Shown here: positions 22,922 through 34,018 of the stretch, piece by piece | How the letters are laid out: every line of letters begins with the position of its first letter | Numbering within the stretch: the stretch's first letter is position 1 | From: Aureobasidium sp. EXF-3400 | Lineage: Eukaryota; Ascomycota; Dothideomycetes; Dothideales; Saccotheciaceae | Assembly: GCA_024195585.1 (NCBI GenBank) | Contig: SWBL01000263.1 | Coordinates: 1-64,000, forward strand | DNA length: 64,000 bases | Direction of reading: 5' to 3' | Notes under the pieces: generated by a model | What the model was told of the DNA's origin: nothing | Database searches by the model: none | The model's input: the letters and a program-made list of their open reading frames with translations, nothing else | Position numbers and translations under genes: made by a program

Positions 22922-24958
22922 ATGACCGGGTCATCACAGCCCAGTTACTTCTACTTGCCATACGAATCTCGACCTCAAATCGATCGCTCAGACCTCGCTT
23001 TCGCACAGGGCGGGTCTCCGCCGTGGCAGCTCATTCCATCTTACCCTTCACCGCCTATGTCCAGCCCGCCTTCCCCACAGAGGAAGGTATCTGATATACA
23101 ACCTCCACCAGCTACAACCTTTTCCGAGCTTACACTTTCTGCCACCACTACATCTTCAGATCCATCAACCACAAGGACCGACTTTAACATACCTCCTGTT
23201 TCGGCAGGAGCACGCGTATCTACACATCAAAGCGTACCTCAATCATCTGCTCCTACACCAGTAGCAACGTCATCAGGACCACCCCGCACCTATTCATCGT
23301 CTTCCACAGAAAGTCTTGCATTACTTCGTCAAACAGAGTCTAGTTCAAGTGCAAGCAATGTCCCGGATCCGCTTCCTACTGCCGGACCCAGTATTGGACA
23401 GTCATCATCTGACATAGGTCGAGGTGGTAGAAGAGCCAAAGCTCATGTCGCAAATGCATGCAACAACTGTAAGCGAGCTCACCTCAGCTGCGATGTCGAG
23501 AGACCCTGTGGGAGATGTGTCGCTACAGGCAAGGCCGTAAGTCTATCTTGAATACATCTCATACTACAAGCTGACAGCTCCTAGGATACGTGTCGTGACG
23601 TGCCTCACAAAAAGCGCGGCCGGCCCCGTCTACGCGATGAAGCCCAATTTCATCTGCAGCAAGGTGGCTCTGAGATAGAGGCAGTAGAGAGTCCAGTGCC
23701 GGGTCCCTCGTCTGCTAGACCCATGGCTCGGCCAGGACATCGGAAAACAGCTTCTTTGAGGACCTTGGCTGCTTTTGCTTCAGAACAGGGTCATCAGCCT
23801 TCAACTGGTCAAGGTGTCTCGACCCGCGAACGAGCATATTCTTTTGGAGCAGCTCCGCCGACAGGACTACCACCACCGTCCCGACACCCCCGCCTAGCTC
23901 CTTCGCCTGAGGTGCCGATAGCCTTCCTCGATACTGATTTTGTGGTTCTGAAGGCCAATGCAACATTTCAACGTCTCTTTTCGTGGCTACAGGAAATCAA
24001 GGGCATCCGCTTGTCGGACATTGCAAAGCCATTGGAAGGTGACAGCTTCCAGAATGCTCGGAACCGACTGAGGGAAGAAAGAGAGATACGTGAGCCAGCA
24101 TACCTACCGCCAATACTGCAACCAAGACTGGATCCAGTCTCAGGTATCGGAACAACGGACCATGATGTGGAAGAAGTCACAAGAGGGTTTGGCGATCATC
24201 AGTTCAACTGGACTTTCCGGCTTGGAGGTGGTGTTGACCAGACATTACCGGTCCGTATGCGATTAGCCAAGACGTCCGTCTACTTTGTCACTCTCTTCCT
24301 CCCACCGCTACCGCCACAAGTCGCCGAGCAAGTTATAGTTCCTCAGCCACCACCTGTCATGTTTCCTACAAGAGTTGCAGCACCGCCTCCTGCTCCATTT
24401 CATGGAAGTCCTGTGATGATGGAACAGCAACCGGGTATCTCTGAACCACCTTCGACCTACTACATGTTCTCAACCGGTGATCCTGGATCACAAAACTACA
24501 CACTCAACCCACGTTATACCTTTGGCGAACAGTCGTACACACACAGCACGCATTACCAACCCACCTATCATCATCAACAACAACAACAGCAGCATCAGCA
24601 TTCAGCACAACAGATGCTCCCGCCTCCACCAGCACTTTCACAGTCCTCAGACCAGCGTCCAGGCACTGCAGGATCTAGTTCAAGCAGTCACATGTCCCAA
24701 CCTTCATTCCTCCAACCACCCATGCATGGACACCGCAGTCGTCCAAGGTCCGATACCATGGACTCACTTGGCAGACACATTCAAACCAGACTACGAGCAG
24801 ATAGCGGGGCCACAGTACCGCTATTTCAAAGCTCGCCCGTACAGCAAAGACATGCTACCGAAAGAGTGAGTAGCGAAGATGACTTTGAAACAGGGGAAGG
24901 TTCAGGGAGTCCCAGAAAAAGAAGAAGACTTGACATCAACGAAATGTTGCAACGTTGA
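22922..24958 (+). CDS. Zn2Cys6 transcription factor with PAS-like domain (RfeC-like)
   Basis: Exons are 22922-23536 and 23585-24958 (48 bp intron), giving 662 aa. A Ser/Thr/Pro-rich N-terminus precedes a zinc cluster of the form CX2CX6CX5CX2CX8C (ANACNNCKRAHLSCDVERPC), interrupted by the intron just before the last Cys. The cluster continues into the basic HKKRGRPRLRDE hook. A PAS-like domain follows (about residues 300-450: PIAFLDTDFVVLKANATFQR, WTFRLGGGVD). The C-terminus is Pro/His/Gln-rich with a polyQ/His tract (24567-24612) and a basic end (SPRKRRRLDINEML). This arrangement resembles Aspergillus RfeC-type regulators; that name is from memory and tentative. Targets are unknown. Confidence 0.85.
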
Positions 24959-26690
24959 GACATATAGTACGGCAGAGACAAGTCTGTCTGTGATCTATAG
25001 AGTTTGTTCTTTCTTGAAGAACTGATCTCATGATGGAACGTAGTGTGTCATAAAAAGCTTTGCATCGTTACAAGAATAGAGACTTCTACAGTGGCTCGTT
25101 TTACTTGTGCACAGCAATGCTTAAAAAACATCTTTACTGTAATCTAATTGTTGAACCTCTTTTATCTCTTCTCGCCGCGATGGATTGTGATCAACAATCA
25201 TATCGAGACAAGAGCAACCAGACTTGTTCATCGGCTCTCGAACTACGATGGAAGCTTGAGATTCTATCATGCAAGCCTCGACGCCCGTGTCCTTCGGCTC
25301 ATAAAGATGACGCAAGATTAGTTACTTCAGACTTCAACAAATCAAAGATATGAATACCTTCCTGACTGCACGTCTTGTGTGGCAGCTCTTACGAATTGTG
25401 CACAGTTGCGAACGTGCAAGAACGCGTAGACAGTGTTGCATAGTCGACGCGTCTTTTCTGCCAAACACGAATCTGTGTTTCCACAAAACAGAGCATCTGT
25501 GAACGCAGCATAGCCACAGTTCCAACTCTAGCATCTTTGTACATCCATGGCGGTGGGATATTCCGTAGATATAATCTCAAGGCACTTACGTAGTTCCTAG
25601 TCGTCTTTTCAGCAGACAGCCCATGTTGTGCATTCCCATCTCCCTCGTACCTCACATACTTAGTACCCGCACAATTCCCGAATTTAGGCGGCTGCGGCGG
25701 CGTGCTCCAGAACTCTGGGTTGTAGGAAAGATTCGCCGGTGTAACGACAAGAAGCATCATGCTGTGCGCATGTAAGCCTCATGCTTTGTACCGGAGGAAA
25801 TCTCGACTCTGGGGGTTTATCTTCTGTGTGCCTTTGGAGGTGTGCTGTTTTTGGGCTGGTTTTGTTTATCGGTGGTATAAGTGTCTTCGGTAGCCGCGCG
25901 GCAGTGCTCTCTGTTGATCTTGCTCATCGGTATTGGTGTGTGGTCTGGTAGACAGGCGATGATGGACGATCTGTCCACTCCTATCTCGAGACCTTCAAAT
26001 CGATCTAAACAGCGTGGGTCTAACATGTTTTCCCGAGGAGTGATACTTATTGTTTTGTTTCTTGTCACTATCTTCTAGCATTTCTCAAAGGAATCGGTGA
26101 CTCTATATCAGCTCTGCCGAAGAAGCATATCACAAATTTGAAAATTTAAGAACCTCCCATCTGTATGTCATAGAGAGTTCGTCGAGTAAACCGGATCTCA
26201 ATTTTACTCTATGAATACTGGCATCAAAGTAAAATGAGAGTATCATAGGCTGTAGTCGATGAGTTATGATCAATTTTTGATTTAAATGTGTTGCTAATGG
26301 TGCGACCCTGTCAACTTCGAATGAGGAAAGCATGACCGCTCGAAAGTCGGCAGGAACGACTAGATGTCTCCTTGCCTCCATGAAGCCAAGCATGAGGTTA
26401 AGTTCTCTCTGATGGCATGTCATACACTCAAAGAGGAGCCAGAAGAGAAGAGGTCAAACGACAGGAAACAATTAGAGTGGTCTGTAGAAAGCTCAATTGC
26501 CAGAAACAGTATAGCGTTGCGAGGAAGGGTGAGAGTCGCCCAAGGTTTGAACGGACTTTCAGCCAAACGTTCCTCTTCGGCGTAATAGGTCTTGGGGAAA
26601 CACAGTTTTCGCCTATGACTGGCAGATGGATAAAATGACAAGCAATGTCGCTACTATTGACTGCTCACGTGTCGTTTGTATAGTGTTATC
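24959..26690. other. Intergenic region with one weak minus-strand frame
   Basis: Between the two Zn2Cys6 genes. A minus-strand frame at 25760-25389 (123 codons, starting MMLLVVTPANLSYNPEFWST) has a plausible coding start of about 57 codons followed by a GTAAGT donor, so it could be the first exon of a small gene. I cannot find a convincing second exon or a family. A CACGTG box sits at 26666-26671, 19 bp before the next ATG. Confidence 0.3.
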
Positions 26691-29038
26691 ATGAGCACGC
26701 CTACTACTGTATCTGGTGCTACCCGACGGTCACAGGCTGCTGCCGAGGATAGCTTGGCATGCAAGGAATGCCGTCGTCGCAAGGCGAATTGCGACCACAA
26801 AATACCAGAGTGCTCGACTTGCAAGCGGTACAAGCGTCATTGTCTTTACGACAGGCTTGGGAAGACACCGTTAACACGAAGGTGTGTTTTGATAAAGGTT
26901 CGTTGCAGACTTCGTGGCTGACTTTAGGCTTCAGGCATCTTACAGAAGTTGAACATCGACTGTCGCGTGCCGAAGCAATTCTCAAGAGACTGTTCTCTGA
27001 CCAAGAAGTTGCGTATTTGCTTGATCAAGAACGGTCTGGCGATGTGCCCGTACTGCCTTCGATAAGGAACGCTTCACAAACACAGACACCACGAACGGCT
27101 AGTCCTGCCGGAGGGAGCATACACTCACCAGCTTCGTCGCACCAACAGCAATCAGTGACTTCGCAACCTCAAATATCAGTACAGGGAAATGTTAGTCTCG
27201 AGGATCCTGGATCAGCATGGAGCTTTCCCACCACCGATGTCGAGCCAGATCCTACGGCGGCATTGTATCCTGACGGCGATGAGGAATTTGAGTGGGACGA
27301 GAGAGAGCAGACTGGGCTGGCTGGTGGGGTGGCAATGGCAGAGGACGACGAGGAAGGCGTAAGAAAGGTCATGGATGGCATGGCTACGCTCACAGTCGAT
27401 GCGGCAAACTACGGTTATCTCGGTATGGCGTCCGGTGCCTCTCACCTGCGATCCCTGTGGATGGAATCTGGAAACGGTCCTTCGTGGGATTCTGGTGCCT
27501 GGAACGATCGGCGACGTGATTTGCAAGATCTCCTTCGCCGGCGGACGGAAGGCTCTGCGATAGCGTCAGCCGTGCAGACTCAAACTCTGGTAACGCGGGC
27601 AATGGTAGACGTGTTCGTCGATGCCTTCTTTGTCCGCTATCATCCTGTCTTTCCTATCTTGCATGAGCCTACATTTAGAGCTCAGTATGACAGCAGGATA
27701 GCTCGACCTGGACAGAGCATCTGGCTTGTTTTGGTGAACATTGTCGCAGCGCTCGGTGCTTTTGTCACAAATCCGAGTTCATCAGATGAAACGAGCCTGT
27801 CAATCTTCCGAACGGCGAAGCGCTATCTTGCAGTAAATGCTCTGGAAACAGGCAATTTGACACTGGTACAAGCATTTGGTATGGCAGCCATGTTTTTGCA
27901 GAAGATCAACAAGCCCAACACAGGCTATAATTATGGTGGAGTAGCCATTCGCATGGCCATTGGACTTGGCTTGCACAAGGAGTTTGGATCTCAGCACATG
28001 AGCCCTTTCAAACAGGAGTTGCGTCGGAGAATTTGGTGGTCGCTTTGTGTCTTGGATGTAGGTGCAACGATCACCTATAGTCGTCCCTTGATCTGGCCAC
28101 AAATTGGAGTCGATGCAGCTCTGCCGTCAAACATTAGGGAAGAGGATATAACGGTCAACTCGCCAGTGACACCAGCCGAAGTCGATACAGCGACCGTCAA
28201 CACATACCTCAGAGTACAGTCGTCATATCATCTGCAGACGATGCCGATATACAATCGACTGATCAGCAACCCACCCCCACTGCCAGAGGAACTCTTAACA
28301 CTCGATTCGACGATTGTAGAGGCTTGGCTAAGTCAGGTGCCGCATTATTTCCAGGATAGCAGCGGACCAAATTTGGAAGATCGATTTGCATTGCCTCATG
28401 GCATCAATTGCTGGCGATATCGAAATCTTCGGATCGTCATATTCCGGCCGTTACTGGTGAAGTGGGCGTTGCAAGATGGGCTCGAAGAGACTCTTACATG
28501 GCATGAGCAGGAAGCCACCAATCGGTGCTTGCGTGCTGCTCGTGAGAGTATAGCCTCGATACAGAACTTCTGGAAGTCAAGGCTGCAGACCAGATTGACG
28601 GCATTCTATGCCTTGTAGGTGTTATCGATCGAAGAGGCTTAGAACATCGACTAATGATTCGACAGATACTTCCTTTTCCAAGCAGCACTCATCCCGATTC
28701 ATTGTTTGCGTAGCAAATCGCAGTCGAGGCTGGCACCTGAATGGCGAGATCAAGTCGCTGCAACCTTGGAGGTGATCGAATCGATGATTGGGCTGAATCA
28801 AAGCGCTTCCAAGTGCCGCGATGTTATAATGAGTCTTTGTGGCTCTCATCTTCGCAATGTAGACGATGGGTTTGTCAATTACGAGCAGGCTTTCAACTTC
28901 GAGCCGACGATGGATGCGACACAATGGATCTCAGGATGCGCGCCCGTACTCATCAATGAGAATCTTTGGGCTGGCAGTTTGGACAACACCAGCGCGGAGC
29001 TCTCCTTCAGTACCTGGGAGGGAGATTGGAACATCTGA
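26691..29038 (+). CDS. Gal4-like Zn2Cys6 transcription factor
   Basis: Exons are 26691-26881, 26935-28614 and 28666-29038 (53 and 51 bp introns), giving 747 aa. The zinc cluster is CX2CX6CX6CX2CX6C near residue 24. It is followed by a linker/dimerisation segment TPLTRRHLTEVEHRLSRAEA that closely parallels yeast Gal4 (PLTRAHLTEVESRL) and is built across the first intron. The PF04082 regulatory domain spans about residues 260-600 (AMVDVFVDAFFVRYHPVFPI, GLGLHKEFGS). The second junction recreates FYALYFLFQAALIPIHCL, typical of the family, and the C-terminus is acidic (SFSTWEGDWNI). Family membership is strong; a role in galactose metabolism does not follow, since most filamentous-fungal Gal4-like proteins control other pathways. 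Confidence 0.88.
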
Positions 29039-29342
29039 AACCCGGGTGGTGTTGATGAAAGCAAGGACAGACAGCCGCTTGAAACAGAGAGGACAAAGAA
29101 TGAGCTGGGAGCTGAGAAATTGCAAAGATGACTCGCCAACAACGTGGATGGTTCTTTCCAGCCAAGACCAGGGACCGACAGGCTGGGTCAGGGGACTGGC
29201 TGAGGCGCTCCTTCCGCAATGCTGAATGCATGTAGCCGCCGCAGGTACTGCCAACGCGATTGTCCGTCACCAACACCACAACAACCACACCTGCCAATCT
29301 AAACAACAACAATGTCAGAATCCACATCAATTGCAACCAAAG

Positions 29343-29444
29343 GCTGTCTTAGTCTAGTGGTTTAAGACGCTGCCCTCCCATCTAGAGGTAACTCTGGTGA
29401 CCAAGGAAAGGCAGAGGTCATGGGTTCGACTCCCATAGGCAGCA
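29343..29444 (+). tRNA. tRNA-Gly (anticodon CCC) with a 28-nt intron
   Basis: The acceptor stem pairs GCTGTCT (29343-29349) with AGGCAGC (29437-29443), with one G-T pair and discriminator A. The D stem is GTCT/AGAC with loop AGTGGTTTA. The anticodon stem is CTGCC/GGCAG with loop CTCCCA, an intron at 29381-29408, then A; anticodon CCC is at 29377-29379. The T arm is ATGGG-TTCGACT-CCCAT. The intron sits at the canonical position after base 37. A T5 tract follows. Gly identity bases C35 and C36 are present. Confidence 0.88.
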
Positions 29445-29448
29445 TTTA

Positions 29449-29453
29449 TTTTT
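29449..29453 (+). terminator. RNA polymerase III terminator of tRNA-Gly
   Basis: A TTTTT run begins five bases after the end of the mature tRNA. Confidence 0.75.
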
Positions 29454-29716
29454 GCATCTGCCTTCTCTTGCTGTCCTTTTGCTCCAGAGGTCCTCGATAT
29501 GTGCTGCTTGGGTCTGCACACCGATCGATCCCATTCTCTGAATGAAACAGAGCGCCGTACACACCATAACAATGCACAATAGTCGAGAAACACAACTTTA
29601 CTCACTGAGAGGCGACATCGTATAAAGTCTGTTTAGTCAAGTCTCTGGTTCGGACCCAGTTGTGTATTCTGATAGCTATATATCTAGTTTATAACAAAAC
29701 TAGCATATGGAGTACG

Positions 29717-30511
29717 CTACTCTAGTCTCCGACCCCTACAACCGCATCGAGACTGCACACCATATCTCACAGCTCGTCCATCCCTCAAGCGCTCCACGCG
29801 CTCCACCGATTCTCTGACGAACTTCACAGGGTCAGGATGTGGATGCTGTGCACACATGCTGCAGACCTCGCCTTTAGTCATGTAAACCTCCACCGGCGCC
29901 AATTCCCTGGCTTCAACGACGTCCATGAGTGCTTTCAAATAATAGTACACCATTGAAAAGGCGACGCTAGGGCATTGAAGCTCGATTCGAAGCCGAATAT
30001 TCTCTCCTTGGAACTTGTCGTAGAGAGATGCGAGTTGTACCGCTGCCAGTTCGGCTGCATCGTATTTCAGGCTGCCAGGGCAAAACAGACCATTAAAGAA
30101 CTGGAAGGTGACAACGCGGTCGGTGACATCGGCTACTTCGCGACAGATCTGTGGTGAAGTATACATCAATGGCGGCAGATTGTTGATGTAGTGCCGGTAT
30201 ACTTCTCGACGAAGCTCAAGAGGCAGATCCATGAACTGAAAGCTTGTCTGTTCGGTTTCCTCGCGGCTCTCTTCCTGGCTTTCAAATTGTTGTTGGTCGT
30301 TTGCCCAAGTCGGTGTTTGTGTAGCCTTGTCAACCACAGCGGTGCTCATAGCGGTGCTGGGCCAAGTAGATGTTTGCGTAGCCTGGTCAACCATAGTGGT
30401 GCTCGGGGTACGACATCTTTGCCTGTATCGAATTCTCTTCAAGGCAGATTTGATGGCTCGGGGCCAGAATCGATGGGCGTTGGTCGCCAAAGTGCGGTCT
30501 TGAGTTGACAT
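29717..30511 (-). CDS. F-box-like protein, hypothetical
   Basis: A single-exon frame of 264 aa. Residues about 92-112 (FQFMDLPLELRREVYRHYI) have the LPxExRxxIY pattern of the F-box/2EXR-like motif found in hundreds of fungal proteins, usually adaptors with unknown targets. Before it lies a tandem duplication: the segment around VDQATQTSTW is repeated as VDKATQTPTW, visible at DNA level as two units about 57 bp apart. The C-terminal part (CSMCAQHPHPDPV, CGCRGRRLE) has Cys/His residues of unknown meaning. Codon use and length support a real gene. Confidence 0.65.
   Translation of the reverse strand: MSTQDRTLATNAHRFWPRAIKSALKRIRYRQRCRTPSTTMVDQATQTSTWPSTAMSTAVVDKATQTPTWANDQQQFESQEESREETEQTSFQFMDLPLELRREVYRHYINNLPPLMYTSPQICREVADVTDRVVTFQFFNGLFCPGSLKYDAAELAAVQLASLYDKFQGENIRLRIELQCPSVAFSMVYYYLKALMDVVEARELAPVEVYMTKGEVCSMCAQHPHPDPVKFVRESVERVERLRDGRAVRYGVQSRCGCRGRRLE
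30302..30411. repeat. Tandem ~57 bp duplication inside the F-box-like gene
   Basis: The unit starting at 30302 and the one starting near 30359 share most of their bases (CCAAGT-GTTTG-GTAGCC-GTCAACCA-GTGGTGCTC pattern). In frame they yield two copies of a VD(Q/K)ATQT(S/P)TW peptide. Confidence 0.75.
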
Positions 30512-31338
30512 GGTACGTCAGGTTTCCGGTTGAGGTCTTGGGAGATGGGCTTTGACTGTGCTTTACTTCATGTCTGAATTCTGAAGTAAGATGAGAGAAG
30601 GCGGGGAGATAGATCATTTGTCGATTGTGTATCTGTCTGGCCGAAGAGTCATTGCCATCGTCTGCTGACTGGTAAACTCACTCAAACTTGCTCTGCTCTT
30701 CCCGCTTGCGTCGCCCCGAGGGTTGCGATTCTTCAAGTGGTAGCCACAAAGATACACAATACACTCGTACAGAAGCGATGACCATGCAGAGATGACGTTA
30801 TCGTGGCTCTCTCTGGACGCATATATGGCTTTGGTCAATCGTGTATTTTGGTAAGCTACCAAGTTGCCATGTGACCGTGAGGGAGAGGACAGGTGTAAAA
30901 ATGTGAGACCTCAACTTGCGGAGGGAACAGGAAGCCACATAATGCCTCATGATAGGAGCTTATGAGGTCTAGTAGATTGTAAATTGTTCGGAAGAAAACA
31001 AACAACAAGTTTCTAATGGAACAAATGATACAGCACGCCAAGTATAGGCAATCCAGAGCGAGAGAAACAGTCTTGTCCGTCGCACATCCTAATCGACAAC
31101 TCTACGCTAACTCAGATCTTCTGCCACCCAAAGACAATCCCGGAAAAAGAACAAATCGAAAAAGGTAAACTCCATTTTAGCGCCTTGCGCAATGCATTGA
31201 TGGACGAAGATGAAAGGAATGTGACGGGTTCCAATCGAAGAGAGACTGCAATGTCCAGAGTGCTGGCAATGCCATGCTGTGAGGGGGAGAGGGTGTGTGG
31301 GTATCTCGTTCGTAAAGCGGTGTTTTGTGATTCGCTAA
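30512..31338. other. Intergenic region, no gene seen
   Basis: About 0.8 kb between the F-box-like start and the 3' end of the carrier gene. Open frames are 60-82 codons without family resemblance. No RNA gene found. Confidence 0.4.
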
Positions 31339-33399
31339 TCAGCGAAGGTTCAAAGCTTTCTTGGTGTTTTCGTAAACGACGTAGGTGATGGATACGGCTG
31401 GCACAACCTTTAGCAGATTAGGTGTTAGTCCCTTAAAGAGGCCTCTGATACCTTCTCCTGCAAGAGTCTGTCGAGTGACATCTACGATGCCAGTGTAGGT
31501 ACGAGGATGGCTGGCAGTGCCTTGAGACTGCAGTCGGGTACGGAGCAGATTTATAGGATAAACGGCGGAAGCGCCGATGGCACCACTGAAGCCACCTATG
31601 AGTGCTGTTGCAAAACTGCTAGGTGCAGCATCGGCTTCGTGTCCTCCGTACTTCTTGACATTGTATGCAGTGATGGTGCGTTTCAGGTACTCAAAAGTAC
31701 CTAGATCAATGGCAGCATAGGGGAACATGCCAACAAGACCCATTGGTAAACCACGGTAGAAAGCAAAGATTCCGTTCTTGTTCCACATCTTGACGGCGGT
31801 CGCGGCAATAAGTTTTGTTCCGTGGAGACCTCCTGGTACGGTTTCGCATTGCATTCGGCTGTTGCAGGTCAGCACTCTGGCGCAGGTTACAAGGTTTTGA
31901 ATGATCGACTTACAATTTTAGTGTGTCGAGAGGGTAGACGACAGCTTGTGAAACCATTCCTGCTAAGCCACCCGCAACGAATTGCGAGACAGGTGAGATG
32001 TTACGTGTGTTTGAGTGGCCTTCGAATCGTGCGACCATCTTTTTTGCGGCCTAGAATGGATGTCAGCAGTATTCCGAGCCAACGAACGCTACATATTACC
32101 TCATACGAGCCGAACTTTACGGCAGACTCGGGCATGACTTTGACGATGTTCAAACCATTACCTGTTACAAACGATCAGCAAAAGCGAAACGCTGTTACAG
32201 GGGCTAACTCACCAGCAAACAAGCTACGAATGCCGCCTGCAGCCCAAAGTTCTTTGCAGGCTCTAACCAAAGTATTTGCGCTCGATTTTGCTGCGGCTGC
32301 GGGTGCACCACTTTTGACAGCTTGCACGGCTTCGTTGGTACCAGTCTGAGCGATGAGGTAAACCTTGAGACGGTCTAGAGGGGCGGTGGTGGTTCTCGAT
32401 GCGACGCCTGATATGCCGCCAGCCAGGAAGTAGCCTGGATCAGGGACGAACTCCGTCAGCATGCTCATAAAGGCCAAGGCACGCGATGCATGTGATCGGT
32501 CGTCATGATCAGAGGCAACAGCGGCTTCTGTGTGGAGTGACGGGAGATGTGGATTGCTTTGGGGCTGAGTATCTTGATGGTCTTGATACTGGCGCGATGG
32601 TGATGGAGCGGGTGGTGGTGTTGGTGAAGCAATTCGGGTGATGGCCCCAAAGAGCGAGTGTTTAAGAAAGGAGGTGGCAGTACCTAGTCCCTGAATCGTC
32701 TCATCACTGACCGACACGTCGCCCTCTGCAGTCACCTTCATGGCCGACTGATAATATGACATGACGGCTTTTAGTCCGGGCGAGCCGATAGGCATGAACA
32801 AGAGGAAGTCGCTGCTTGTGATTAGTCTCGAACCAACTCTTCCCGACTTGTTAGACGTACCGCCATTCGCCAAAGTTGATAACACCGTCATTGTCTGTGT
32901 CGACGTCGGCGAAGAAGCTATCAAGACGCGAGTTGGGTACGGCGAGGCCAGCGCGGACAAAGGCAGCGCGCAGCTCGTTCTTGTCGAGATTGCCATCGTG
33001 GTTGCGGTCTATACTCTGGAACAGCTGCCAGAGCTCTCGTTCGGTCTGATCGACGAATTTGCGGAACTCTTTGTCGGGTCAGCGGATGGTTCGTAGGAGC
33101 TTGGTTGGCTGGATGCTGCTAACCATGGTATTCGATGCGGCCACTGTTGTTGATGTCAGCGGCCTGGAGCACATCCTCTATCAAGCCATCTGCGTTCTTG
33201 AGAGCTGCGATTGAGAGCAGAGTCAGCGCTTTGTCGAGGTTGGTCTAGGCCAGCATGTCTTGTGATGCTCACGGTGATCGAGCTTTTTCAGGCCCTTCCT
33301 GAAGGCCTTGAAGTCGAGGTAACCCTCGTTTTGCGTGTCCAGTTTCTTCCACAAGGAGCGAGTCCTGTTCTCTCTCTCGGCGGGTGATTCGGCATCCAT
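31339..33399 (-). CDS. Ca2+-regulated mitochondrial carrier (Sal1/SCaMC-type ATP-Mg/Pi carrier)
   Basis: An inner-membrane carrier with an N-terminal EF-hand sensor, expected to exchange ATP-Mg or ADP for phosphate in response to cytosolic Ca2+. Exons on the minus strand are 33399-33273, 33204-33124, 33068-32861, 32811-32213, 32161-32100, 32050-31914 and 31858-31339; all phases fit, giving 577 aa. Four EF-hand loops are seen (DTQNEGYLDFKAF, DINNSGRIEYHEF, DRNHDGNLDKNEL, DTDNDGVINFGEW). A Pro/Ser/His-rich linker encoded around 32480-32640 follows, then three carrier repeats (PLDRLKVYL, PLDTLKFRM, PINLLRTRL). The third motif lacks the Asp, as is usual in this family. The 32812 acceptor is a tandem AAG/CAG; I used the one giving WRDFLLF. 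Confidence 0.92.
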
Positions 33400-34018
33400 G
33401 GTCTGCCGTCTGTTGAAGTCCGGGCTATCTCGGTTTCATGGCTCTGATATACCAGGAAAGGGGGTTTGCGATGCGCCTTGCTGAGCTTTCAGCAACGAGC
33501 GCTTCTTCGAGAGCGAGCGCAACAAATGATAGACGACTAGACGGTGAAAAGTGTGTTATCTCGTCCTTCGCTCTAAGCCTTGAACAACCGAAAAGGCCTC
33601 TCATCCCCGCCGTCCTGACTTATGACGCTTTTCCTTCCTTCCCTCCTTGGCGTTCACATTTCAGGCCCAAGCTTGGAGTTGCTGACCTTTCCGGAAATAA
33701 CAGGGCTGCATCTCTGTATCTCTGCAACACTCGCAATCTTGCTGCACACCCATTCGTGCTTGTATCAATGATTGAGCAATAGTAGCCGCCTGTAACTAGA
33801 CTCATGGTTCAAGCATCGAGATGCTCCTAAAACTGCCTTCATCACTCGCTCTTGCCGTAGTTGAGCGTCGCCTTGGCATCGCATTCATCCCAAGTCGTGG
33901 TCGTCTGTCGAGTTGATCACATACTCGACATAGTCACAACACTGCTAACATACTTTGAAAACATCTCCTTGAAACAAAGGCATTCAGAAACGAGCACGAA
34001 AATTACACAGTATTCATC
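33400..34018. promoter_or_regulatory. Divergent promoter region, Ca2+ carrier / cyclin C
   Basis: 619 bp between two opposed start codons. Open frames here (for example 33438-33782) have no family resemblance. No defined element seen. Confidence 0.4.

Noticed and set aside
22922..29038. Adjacent Zn2Cys6 genes as regulators of a secondary-metabolite cluster
   Set aside because: No polyketide synthase, NRPS, terpene synthase, P450 or tailoring genes lie within reach; neighbours are housekeeping genes.
29647..29657. A B-box-like GGTTCGGACCC that might mark a second tRNA
   Set aside because: No A box, cloverleaf or acceptor pairing can be built around it.
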